The notes beneath the pieces were generated by a model. That model made no database searches. It worked only from the letters and a program-made list of their open reading frames with translations, and was not told the origin of the DNA. Below are positions 44,667 through 51,979 of a stretch of 64,000 nt of DNA, piece after piece. Made by a program: the position numbers and the translations under genes. Positions within the stretch are counted from its first letter, which is position 1. The number at the start of each line of letters is the position of its first letter. Origin of the DNA: Lysobacter sp. ISL-50 (lineage in GTDB: Bacteria > Pseudomonadota > Gammaproteobacteria > Xanthomonadales > Xanthomonadaceae); the NCBI RefSeq assembly GCF_018612875.1, contig NZ_JAGGRI010000038.1:113120-177119 (forward strand), read 5' to 3'.

Positions 44667-45354
44667 TGAGCTTGCGCCGATCGCGATGACGACATGCACC
44701 GGCATCCAGGCCGGTTGCGGTAACGCCGACGGTCCGACGCCGCGCCGCGCGCGCGCCGCCGGGCGTGGCGCGCGAGGTTGGGCGACGGGGTTGTTGGCGG
44801 TGGCGCAGGTATTCGCAGCGAGCGCCTGCGGCGCGGGGAAGGCGATGAGCGAGGACGCAGTCGAAATCAGCGCCACGGTGCGCGACGCCAATACCCGGCT
44901 GGACATCGAATGGTCGCTGCTCAATCGCGGGCAACGGCCGTTGCTGGCGCTGGTCGCTCCGCTCAAACACGACGAGTCCGCCGGCGAACAGACCATCTAC
45001 GTGAGCCGCGGCGAAGACGGCGCGGTCGTGCTCGCGCTGCGCGCGTTCGCCGCCGACGGCGCGGTCGCGGCGCAAGACCGGATCGGCGCCAAACCGCTCG
45101 CGCCCGGTCAGCGCCTGCAAGGCACGGCGCACGTTGCCTTGCCGTTGCGTAGCTTCGAACCGTATCGGTCACCGGTCGATATCGCCACGCCGACGACGGT
45201 GCGCGTATGCATCGGCGTGATCGATGCCGACGCACGGTTTCCGCATAGTTCGCGACAAGCTGACGGCGGCGTGGCGACGTATCACGATCCGGCCCTGGTC
45301 AAACTGCAGCGCGTGGTGTGCACCGCGCCGATTGCGATCGTAGGGCGGCGCTGA
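44653..45354 (+). CDS. Possible lipoprotein of unknown function (233 aa)
   Basis: The start overlaps the end of the M91 gene by 14 bases (an ATG 12 bases earlier is also possible), so the two are probably coupled. After an Arg-rich segment, a hydrophobic stretch with FAASAC resembles a lipobox (about residue 49). The rest is a beta-rich domain (VEISATVRDANTRLDIEWSL, GEDGAVVLALRAFAADGAV). No family recognised. Given the overlap, it could assist or inhibit the RTX-M91 protein, which is only an inference. Confidence 0.65.
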   Translation: MTIADELAPIAMTTCTGIQAGCGNADGPTPRRARAAGRGARGWATGLLAVAQVFAASACGAGKAMSEDAVEISATVRDANTRLDIEWSLLNRGQRPLLALVAPLKHDESAGEQTIYVSRGEDGAVVLALRAFAADGAVAAQDRIGAKPLAPGQRLQGTAHVALPLRSFEPYRSPVDIATPTTVRVCIGVIDADARFPHSSRQADGGVATYHDPALVKLQRVVCTAPIAIVGRR

Positions 45355-45590
45355 TCTCAGGGATTCCGGCGTACGGCGGAGGCGGGAGTTTCATGGCCGA
45401 CCGGCGAGCGGGGTTTGTTGGAACAGGTTCCAAGAGGTCGAAAGCACCATCGGATCGGCCTGGGCGATCGGCTCATGCTGGCCGTCCGTACCGGCGCGGT
45501 CCATGGCCAGAAACGGGACCGGTTCACTTTCGGGCAGGCGGCTTAGCCCGTTATCGGCGAGATTAGCCTCCACGCGTCACATTCGCCTCC

Positions 45591-45704
45591 ATGACCGCTC
45601 CCGATCCATCCATCCCCAAGCCGCCGCGTCAGGCCGTGTTCGAGCGCCTGTCGGTCGCGCCGATGATGGATTGGCGACGAAGTTGTGAAATTCGTGCCAT
45701 ATGA
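45591..45704 (+). pseudogene. dusA: Displaced 5' end of dusA
   Basis: From ATG 45591 the frame encodes MTAPDPSIPKPPRQAVFERL then SVAPMMDW, the N-terminus of tRNA-dihydrouridine synthase A up to the substrate-binding APMMDW motif. It then runs into RRSCEIRAI and a stop at 45704. The continuing gene lies at 48464-49474. This is the host gene's original start, cut off by island insertion at the repeat 45651-45674. Confidence 0.85.
45651..45674 (+). repeat. Probable attachment site, left copy
   Basis: 24-bp direct repeat opening TCGGTCGC and closing GATGATGGA(T)TGG, 22 of 24 identical to 48512-48535. It covers codons SVAPMMDW of dusA, the known integration hotspot for dusA-type islands. Confidence 0.8.
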
Positions 45705-45835
45705 GCTTATCTAGCTGCGTCATCGAGTAATCCGGCTGGCGAGTACAACTTGCGCAACTGGCTGGTACGTGTCGCGCCATGCGAAGAGCATGGCGCGACG
45801 GTTGACGCGGATCAGGTTGCACTAAGGAACGTGGG

Positions 45836-46834
45836 TCAGTCGGTGATAATGACTCGGTTGATTCGCTTCGGTTCGCCGCTCGGACGTTCCTTCAGCGACC
45901 CGGCCGGCCTAGTGCATGTGCTCGTATGGTCCACCGCGTTTGTTACGACGCCATTGGCGTCGGTCAAGGTTGTGCGCCACTTGAATGTAGCTGTAGGCAG
46001 TGGGTCGCCCGGGGTGCATTTGAAATTGAACGTCAGCGGGGAAGGGGCGCTGGTGGCGTAGCTTCCGTTGTAATCACTGCATGACCATCCGCTCGCGCAC
46101 TGAATGGTTTGCGTCCTCCTTTTGACCGGGAACACTGGAGTGCCGGCATAGAAGATTTTGGCGGGAATGTTGACTTGCTGAGGCCCTGACACATTCGGAA
46201 TGCTTGTGATCCGAAGGGCCTTGTAATTGTCTATGTACGCCTGCTTCTCATCTGCGCATAGCGTGCGCTGCATCGTACCCGGCGATCCACCCCCGTACAT
46301 CGCGCAACCGATGCTTGCGTCATGCAAGAAGCCGATAGCATGGCCGAGTTCGTGGAGCATCACAGTTTGCCAGTCAACTTGGTTAATCGTAGGGGGTAGC
46401 GTCGAGCAAGATAGCTGCTCGACGGACGGGTCGTGATTCCACACGCGTCTATCATCTACCCTGATGTCGGAGTTGGTAATGATCTTTGTTGTAGGGTTGA
46501 CGTCCCTCGCCGTTCCCATGACGGCGCGGGGCTCCGAAAAGAGCCCCGTGTCAATGGTGATATTCGCTTCGTTGTACTCGACCGTTTGCTCGTCTGGCCG
46601 AGGTGTGGAGACTAAGAAGTCCGGGAATATAGAGAAGTTCGCACCCACTGTGTTCCATGTAGTGATGGCGCTAGTGGTGGCCTCGACGCAGTTCGGCGGA
46701 ACTGAGTTGTGCATTCCAGAAATCACGGAGGCGCGGACATAATGTCCTACCGCGGTGGGGGCCGCGGCCTGGGCCAACCCCGCCCAGGCCATTGCTCCCG
46801 CAACTAAAAGAATACGCAGCGGAATGTGATTCAT
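45836..46834 (-). CDS. Secreted matrixin-like metzincin metallopeptidase (332 aa)
   Basis: A signal peptide ends near LAQAAAPT (25). The zinc-binding motif HELGHAIGFLHD (HExxHxxGxxH) and a following Met-turn candidate in IGCAMYGGG classify it as a metzincin of the M10 matrixin/astacin type. The C-terminal approximately 120 residues form a Cys-containing beta-rich region. Codon use and base composition are AT-richer than flanking genes. Its start overlaps the stop of 46831-47658 by four bases (ATGA), so translation is coupled. It is cargo of the dusA island. Confidence 0.85.
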   Translation of the reverse strand: MNHIPLRILLVAGAMAWAGLAQAAAPTAVGHYVRASVISGMHNSVPPNCVEATTSAITTWNTVGANFSIFPDFLVSTPRPDEQTVEYNEANITIDTGLFSEPRAVMGTARDVNPTTKIITNSDIRVDDRRVWNHDPSVEQLSCSTLPPTINQVDWQTVMLHELGHAIGFLHDASIGCAMYGGGSPGTMQRTLCADEKQAYIDNYKALRITSIPNVSGPQQVNIPAKIFYAGTPVFPVKRRTQTIQCASGWSCSDYNGSYATSAPSPLTFNFKCTPGDPLPTATFKWRTTLTDANGVVTNAVDHTSTCTRPAGSLKERPSGEPKRINRVIITD

Positions 46835-47658
46835 TGCGCGCCCCCCATCTTGCCCTTGCTTCGGGGGAGATTGCTCAGATCCACTTCAACAGATCGAAGG
46901 TCTTTGGGGCCGGCGCCAGCTTGCATCGAATGGGAGCGACGGAGCAGAGTGCCGTTGTCAGCAACTTCGTAGGCGTCGTAGGGCAACGCGGTGAAGTTAC
47001 TTTCGGATCGCTTATCACTCAGCGCGACGAACTGCTCATACCAGTTCTTCGACAGAACCAACAGGTACTTTTTTCCGGCCGTGAAGGTGGTGTCAGAGGA
47101 ATTAGTCCGATAGTTGCCGTTCGGCAAAGGACCGGAGTTGCTTGGGACGAGAATTACATCACTCGGTGCGCGAGAGCCTTTCAGGGATTTCACGACAGTG
47201 AAGGGGGTTTCGGATAAGAATCCGTCGCTGCGACTGCGCCCCGCATTTACTTCGCCCGCCGTTGCAATCACCACGGTGTCGGCCATCAGCATTGCCTCAG
47301 ATGAAGAAGTCACACCCTCGAAAAATCTGTGGGCCACATCGAAAAGATTGATGTTGCGCTTCTTATAAGCCTGAACATCGGCCGCCGTGAAACCCAATGC
47401 TGCTAGGTCGATCGCCGCGCTGCGCGATGCTGTCTCGGTTGCGCTCGCGGAAGACGCAATCCGTACTTTGCCTGTGCCGAGTAGCTGCTCGTAGGTAGTG
47501 AGTCGGCCGCGTCGCGTAATCGCTTGGAGACGCTTTTGTTGATTCTTTTGTACCGCTTGCTGCCTAGCTTCTAACGTGGCTTTGTTGGCTTGCGCAAATG
47601 TCGGGGTGGACACGCAGAATCCGACCGCTAAGGCCGAAAATAATAAAGCTCGCAACAT
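46831..47658 (-). CDS. Exported protein of unknown function, island cargo (275 aa)
   Basis: A signal peptide ends near PTFAQANK (23), followed by a basic helical part (LEARQQAVQKNQQKRLQAIT) and a mixed alpha/beta region with ADTVVIATAGEV, FTVVKSLKG and KKYLLVLSKNWYEQF that resembles a small exported OB-like or cystatin-like fold. No family is recognised. ATG 47658 was chosen because GGAGA lies 9 bases upstream; an ATG at 47673 is the alternative. It is cotranslated with the metzincin and could be its propeptide-like or inhibitory partner. The interval 47659-48024 has no gene. Confidence 0.7.
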   Translation of the reverse strand: MLRALLFSALAVGFCVSTPTFAQANKATLEARQQAVQKNQQKRLQAITRRGRLTTYEQLLGTGKVRIASSASATETASRSAAIDLAALGFTAADVQAYKKRNINLFDVAHRFFEGVTSSSEAMLMADTVVIATAGEVNAGRSRSDGFLSETPFTVVKSLKGSRAPSDVILVPSNSGPLPNGNYRTNSSDTTFTAGKKYLLVLSKNWYEQFVALSDKRSESNFTALPYDAYEVADNGTLLRRSHSMQAGAGPKDLRSVEVDLSNLPRSKGKMGGAQ

Positions 47659-48024
47659 TTCACTATTCTCCATGTGAGGTGTGTCACCCAATGCCCAATC
47701 ACTTCGCGCCTGCCCTGGAATTCAAAGCTGGGACCGCTTGGCGTTGGTTGTATTTCGCGATGGCGTGCTGTCTGAACACGCTTTCGCGAATCCTTTCCAT
47801 CATTACCTGGTGCCATCGCTAGGGGCGAGACGGAGCGCGTATTTTTCTAAATGAGTGGGTAGGTGTTCAGAGTTGCGGACGTATGGCATCGGTTTGCTTT
47901 TGGTTTTGTCCGTGCTGCGCTAGCTCTCGTTTTTTGGCCTGTTGCAGCTCGTAATGCTGGCTAAACGCCTGCGCCTCATCGTTGCACCCGTGACCGCCTG
48001 ACCTTTCGGCACGTGCTCACCCTG

Positions 48025-48365
48025 TCAGCGCTTCCACGTGTACTCCACGACGTCACCCGGCGAAAGTTTGCTAGCTACGATGTGCCCGAGCCCTTCGGTA
48101 ACGCGAGTGAGATTTCCGGTCTGAGTCTTGCTGACCGTTTTCAGCGGTTTGACATAATGCTTGTACCAATCCACCACTCCAGCGAGGGCCCACCTGTCAA
48201 ATTCGCGGACGCCCCGCGGGCCTCTTGAGCGCCTAGATCGCGCTCCATGCGTTCGGCCCATTCTTTGGCGGCGGTCTTGGTGGGGAACGTCCGAGTTACC
48301 GCCTTGAAGCCCTTTCGACGGACAATGGCCACACATTTGGTGCCGCGCGGTTGCAGTGTTGCCAT
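48025..48365 (-). pseudogene. Truncated, frameshifted dusA-type tyrosine integrase
   Basis: From ATG 48365 the frame reads MATLQPRGTKCVAIVRRKGF then KAVTRTFPTKTAAKEWAERM, the N-terminal arm-binding module of tyrosine recombinases. Near 48211-48215 (CCCC) the match jumps frame and continues REFDRWALAGVVDWYKHY, VKPLKTVSKTQTGNL and LGHIVASKLSPGDVVEYTWK, the core-binding domain, then stops at 48025. The catalytic R-H-x-x-R-Y domain is gone. It reads away from dusA, as integrases of this family do, and must be inactive. Confidence 0.8.
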
Positions 48366-48463
48366 CCGGTGTAGCACCCCAGCGCTTGGTAAACTGGTTA
48401 CTACATCGTGGGGCGGATTTAGCAGGATTTTGCAGGACTCAATGGGCAGGGCGGATTTTGTAA

Positions 48464-49474
48464 GTGATTGAAAAAATAGAAAAATCGTTGACCCCGCAAG
48501 CGATTCGGTTATCGGTCGCCCCGATGATGGACTGGACCGATTCCCACTGCCGCGTCTTCCACCGCGTCCTGGCCCCGCATGCTCGGCTGTATACCGAAAT
48601 GGTCCACGCCAACGCGGTCATCCACGGCGATCGCGCGCGTTTGCTGGCGATGGACCCGGTCGAGCATCCGGTGGCGCTGCAGCTCGGCGGCAGCGAGCCG
48701 GCGTTGCTGGCGCAGGCGGCGCGGATCGGCGCCGAGCGCGGTTTCGATGAGATCAACCTCAATTGCGGCTGCCCGTCCGACCGGGTCCAGGCCGGACGCT
48801 TCGGCGCCTGCCTGATGCGCGAGCCGGCGCTGGTGGCCGCGTCGGTCGCGGCGATGGTCGCGGCCTGCGACGTGCCGGTGACGGTGAAGTGCCGGCTCGG
48901 CGTGGACGACGATCATCGCTTCGAAGGCTTCCTCGCCTTCATCGACGAGGTCGCCGCGGCCGGTTGCGGCATGTTCGTCGTGCATGCGCGCAACGCCTGG
49001 CTCAAGGGCCTGTCGCCGAAGGAAAACCGCGAAGTGCCGCCGCTGCGCTACGACTGGGCCTACCGGCTCAAGCGCGAACGCCCGCATTTGCAGGTGATCG
49101 TCAACGGCGGCATCGCCACGCCGGAAGAAGCCGCCTCGCACCTGGATCACGCCGACGGCGCGATGCTCGGCCGCGCCGCGTATCACGAACCCTACGTGCT
49201 GCACCGGCTCGATACCGCCTGGTTCGGCGGCGAGTTGCGCAGTCGCGCCGAGTTGCTGCGTTCGCTGCGGCCCTACGTGGAAAGCCAGCTCGAACGCGGC
49301 GTGTTCCTCAAGCACATGACCCGGCACATGCTCGGCCTGTTCCACGGCGAGCGCGGCGGCCGCGCGTTCCGGCAGGTGCTCAGCGAAGGCGCGCACAAGC
49401 CCGGCGCGGACTGGACGCTGATCGAGCAGGCGCTGGCGGTGACCGAATCCTTCGCCGCGCGCGATGCGGCCTGA
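48464..49474 (+). CDS. dusA: DusA, tRNA-dihydrouridine(20/20a) synthase, with island-supplied N-terminus (336 aa)
   Basis: FMN enzyme reducing U20/U20a in tRNA D loops. LSVAPMMDWTDSHCRVFHR (about 17-35), LQLGGSEP, INLNCGCPSDRV (catalytic Cys) and VHARNAWLKGLSPKENREVP identify the DusA subtype. The start is a GTG at 48464, giving MIEKIEKSLTPQAIR before the conserved motif; the original start (45591) differs completely, so the first 16 residues come from the inserted element. The ribosome site is weak. The gene remains in frame and is probably functional. Confidence 0.94.
   Translation: MIEKIEKSLTPQAIRLSVAPMMDWTDSHCRVFHRVLAPHARLYTEMVHANAVIHGDRARLLAMDPVEHPVALQLGGSEPALLAQAARIGAERGFDEINLNCGCPSDRVQAGRFGACLMREPALVAASVAAMVAACDVPVTVKCRLGVDDDHRFEGFLAFIDEVAAAGCGMFVVHARNAWLKGLSPKENREVPPLRYDWAYRLKRERPHLQVIVNGGIATPEEAASHLDHADGAMLGRAAYHEPYVLHRLDTAWFGGELRSRAELLRSLRPYVESQLERGVFLKHMTRHMLGLFHGERGGRAFRQVLSEGAHKPGADWTLIEQALAVTESFAARDAA
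48512..48535 (+). repeat. Probable attachment site, right copy
   Basis: Second copy of the dusA-internal direct repeat (see 45651-45674), two mismatches. Together the repeats bound about 2.84 kb of AT-richer DNA. Confidence 0.8.
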
Positions 49475-49621
49475 GGCCGCGCCCGCAGACCTGACGGCGG
49501 GCGCGAGCCCGCATCACGCTCGCTGTTCCGCAACCGCTGTCGCGACCCCGCCGTCCCAACAACGCGATCGCCGCAGCCGCCACGGCCGGCGCCTGTCGCC
49601 CTTGCGCATGAGCTCAAGCCG

Positions 49622-50557
49622 ATGATCACCCGCGACCTGCACAGCTTCTTCGACCATGCCCGCACACTCGGATCGGATTTCGGCCCGGCCACGGCGCGCG
49701 CAGCGTTCCTGGTCGCGCCCGACGGCTTCGCCCGCGCCGAGCAATCGGCCGGCGACAACCGCTACATGGCCCAGGCCGCCGCCTTCGACCCCGATCGCGC
49801 CAGCGCCCAGCACCGCGACCTGCACCGCGCCTTGTCGCTGTCGCTGCCGACGATCTGCTTCGCCGGCGACCCGGTCACCCCGGACGCGCTGTTCCCGAAC
49901 AACGTCTTCGCCACCGGCCGCGGCGACGCCGCCGTCGGCGCGCAACCGCGCTACGTGGTCGGGCGCATGCGCCATCCGGTGCGCCAGCGCGAAGCCCGGC
50001 GCGAGGACATCCGCGCCTTCTTCGGCGAGGTGCTGGGGTATCCGGAAGTGGACCTGTCCACCCAACCGCATGCCTGCGAACTCACCGGCGCGCTGGTGAT
50101 CGACCGCGCCCGCGGCCTGGGCTTCGCCGGCTTGTCGGAGCGCTGCGACGAGCAGGGCGCGCGGCTGATGCACCGCGCCCTGGGCCTGCGCGCGACCCTG
50201 ATGTTCGAGCTGGCGCCGGGCGAATACCACACCAACGTGATCCTGGCGGTGCTGGCCGGGCGCGCCGCGCTGGTGTGCCCGGGCGGATTCGCCGATCCGG
50301 CCGTGGCCGAGGCCATCGCCGGGTTCTACGCGCCCAACGGCATCGTTCTGCCGGCGGCCGAACATGCGGCTTTCGTCGCCAATTCGATCGCTTTATCGAC
50401 CTATGGCCTGTGGATGAGCGCCGCCGCCGGACGGGCGCTGAGCGAGCCCACGCGCGCGGCGCTGGCCCGCGCCGGGTTCGCCGTGTCCACGGTCGAGCTG
50501 GACGCCATCGAGGCCGGCGGCGGCTCGCTGCGCTGCTGCGTCGGCGAGATCTTTTGA
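49622..50557 (+). CDS. Amidinotransferase-family (DDAH/CtlX-like) hydrolase (311 aa)
   Basis: Guanidine-modifying superfamily protein. Motifs: LFPNNVFATG (about 88-97), ELTGALVIDR (Glu/Asp pair), the catalytic-type His in PGEYHTNVI (about 201) and the Cys in GGSLRCCVGEIF at the C-terminus, giving a Cys-His-Glu triad. Members hydrolyse arginine, citrulline or dimethylarginine derivatives; CtlX-like proteins of this size act on citrulline-like substrates. The exact substrate is not determinable. It lies 148 bp after dusA; arginase sits 11 kb downstream but no direct link is shown. Confidence 0.88.
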   Translation: MITRDLHSFFDHARTLGSDFGPATARAAFLVAPDGFARAEQSAGDNRYMAQAAAFDPDRASAQHRDLHRALSLSLPTICFAGDPVTPDALFPNNVFATGRGDAAVGAQPRYVVGRMRHPVRQREARREDIRAFFGEVLGYPEVDLSTQPHACELTGALVIDRARGLGFAGLSERCDEQGARLMHRALGLRATLMFELAPGEYHTNVILAVLAGRAALVCPGGFADPAVAEAIAGFYAPNGIVLPAAEHAAFVANSIALSTYGLWMSAAAGRALSEPTRAALARAGFAVSTVELDAIEAGGGSLRCCVGEIF

Positions 50558-50732
50558 TGGGCCTGTCGCCTGGGCGGCCGCGGTCGCAACGTGTGACCGG
50601 GGTCCGGCCGGCCTGAATGGCGGCTGGGATAAGGCGGAAAAGTTCAGATCGGATTCACCGCAACGTTTCGAAAATGCCTGCACGCTGCAACTTCGCCACA
50701 TTATTGTTCCGCTGGGGTCATCCTCGAACGTC

Positions 50733-51080
50733 ATGAGCATCCGGTCCGCCCGCGTCCCGTCGTTGTTGCTGCTCGTCGCCTCCCTGGCGGCGGCCGGCGG
50801 CGCCTGGGCGCAGCAAGACGACGGCGGCCGCCCCTGGCGCGGCCACGAGCGCCGCGAGGACCGCAGTTCGCTGTCCAACTCGGTCCGCCGGTTCGAGCGC
50901 GAAAGCGGCGGCGGCCAGGTGCTCAGCGCCGAACGCATCCCTTTCGACGGTCGCGACGTAAACCGGGTCAAGGTGGTGGACTCCACCGGCCGGGTCAAGA
51001 TCTATATGGACGACCCGCAGCAGCGGGGGCGCCGCGACGACGACCGTCCTACACGCCGCGAAGACAACGACAACGACTAA
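50733..51080 (+). CDS. Exported PepSY-like small protein (115 aa)
   Basis: A signal peptide ends near AGGAWAQQDD (26). The mature part has one PepSY-like strand set, VLSAERIPFDGRDVNRVKVV then VDSTGRVKIYMDDP, and an Arg/Asp-rich tail. It sits 61 bp upstream of the response-regulator gene in the same direction, as PepSY-like proteins often do with two-component systems, and is likely part of that operon, possibly modulating the kinase. GTTCAG-ATCG-GATTCA at 50642-50657 lies upstream and could be an autoregulatory site. Confidence 0.85.
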   Translation: MSIRSARVPSLLLLVASLAAAGGAWAQQDDGGRPWRGHERREDRSSLSNSVRRFERESGGGQVLSAERIPFDGRDVNRVKVVDSTGRVKIYMDDPQQRGRRDDDRPTRREDNDND

Positions 51081-51141
51081 CCTTCGCACCGACAGTCCAC
51101 AAAACGATCCTGTCGGGCTGCATATCATCAAGGGAGTGCCC

Positions 51142-51825
51142 ATGCGAATTCTGCTGGTCGAAGACGAAGCGCCGTTGCGCGAGACCCTGGCCGCGCGCCT
51201 GAAGCGCGAGGGCTTCGCGGTCGATGCCGCGCAAGACGGCGAGGAAGGCCTGTACATGGGCCGCGAGGTGCCGTTCGACCTGGGAATCATCGATCTGGGC
51301 CTGCCGAAGATGTCCGGCATGGAACTGATCAAGGCCCTGCGCGACGAGGGCAAGAAATTCCCGGTGCTGATCCTCACCGCGCGCTCGAGCTGGCAGGACA
51401 AGGTCGAAGGCCTCAAGCAGGGCGCCGACGACTACCTGGTCAAGCCCTTCCACGTCGAAGAACTGCTCGCCCGCCTCAACGCGCTGGTCCGCCGCGCCGC
51501 CGGCTGGAGCAAGCCCACCCTGGAATGCGGCCCGGTGATGCTGGATCTGGCCGCGCAGACGGTCAGCGTCAACGGCGGCAACGTCGACCTGACCAGCTAC
51601 GAATACAAGGTGCTGGAGTACCTGATGATGCACGCCGGCGAGCTGGTCTCGAAGGCCGACCTCACCGAGCACATCTACCAGCAGGACTTCGACCGCGACT
51701 CCAACGTGCTGGAAGTCTTCATCGGCCGTCTGCGCAAGAAGCTCGACCCGGACGGCGCGCTCAAGCCGATCGAGACCGTGCGCGGCCGCGGCTACCGTTT
51801 CGCCATCCCGCGCAGCGGCGACTGA
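51142..51825 (+). CDS. phoP: PhoP-like response regulator, OmpR/PhoB class (227 aa)
   Basis: Receiver domain 1-120 with acidic pocket LLVEDEAPLRE, phosphoacceptor Asp51 in GIIDLGLPKMSG, and Lys in ADDYLVKPFHVEELLAR. Winged-helix DNA-binding domain 130-225 with TSYEYKVLEYLMMHAGEL and the closing RGRGYRFAIP. The start at 51142 follows AAGGGAG; an in-frame GTG six bases earlier is possible. It forms an operon with the upstream PepSY-like gene and the downstream kinase. The PhoP name rests on similarity of both partners and is the usual annotation in this family. Confidence 0.9.
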   Translation: MRILLVEDEAPLRETLAARLKREGFAVDAAQDGEEGLYMGREVPFDLGIIDLGLPKMSGMELIKALRDEGKKFPVLILTARSSWQDKVEGLKQGADDYLVKPFHVEELLARLNALVRRAAGWSKPTLECGPVMLDLAAQTVSVNGGNVDLTSYEYKVLEYLMMHAGELVSKADLTEHIYQQDFDRDSNVLEVFIGRLRKKLDPDGALKPIETVRGRGYRFAIPRSGD

Positions 51826-51979
51826 GCTTCGGCCGTCGCCGCCGATGAGGTTTGACAGCGTTCGCGCGGCGGCGATCTACTAGGCCGTATCCGCCCGCGG
51901 CGAGCGTTTTCCAGGAGTTTCACCGATCCATGAGGCCCGCGCCTCCCACCGATGCGGGCCGGACGGCCCGCCCGACGCC

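Noticed and set aside
45391..45573. 60-codon minus-strand frame (PVPFLAMDRAGTDGQHEP)
   Set aside because: Balanced composition but no ribosome site, partner or recognisable family; left out as unsupported.
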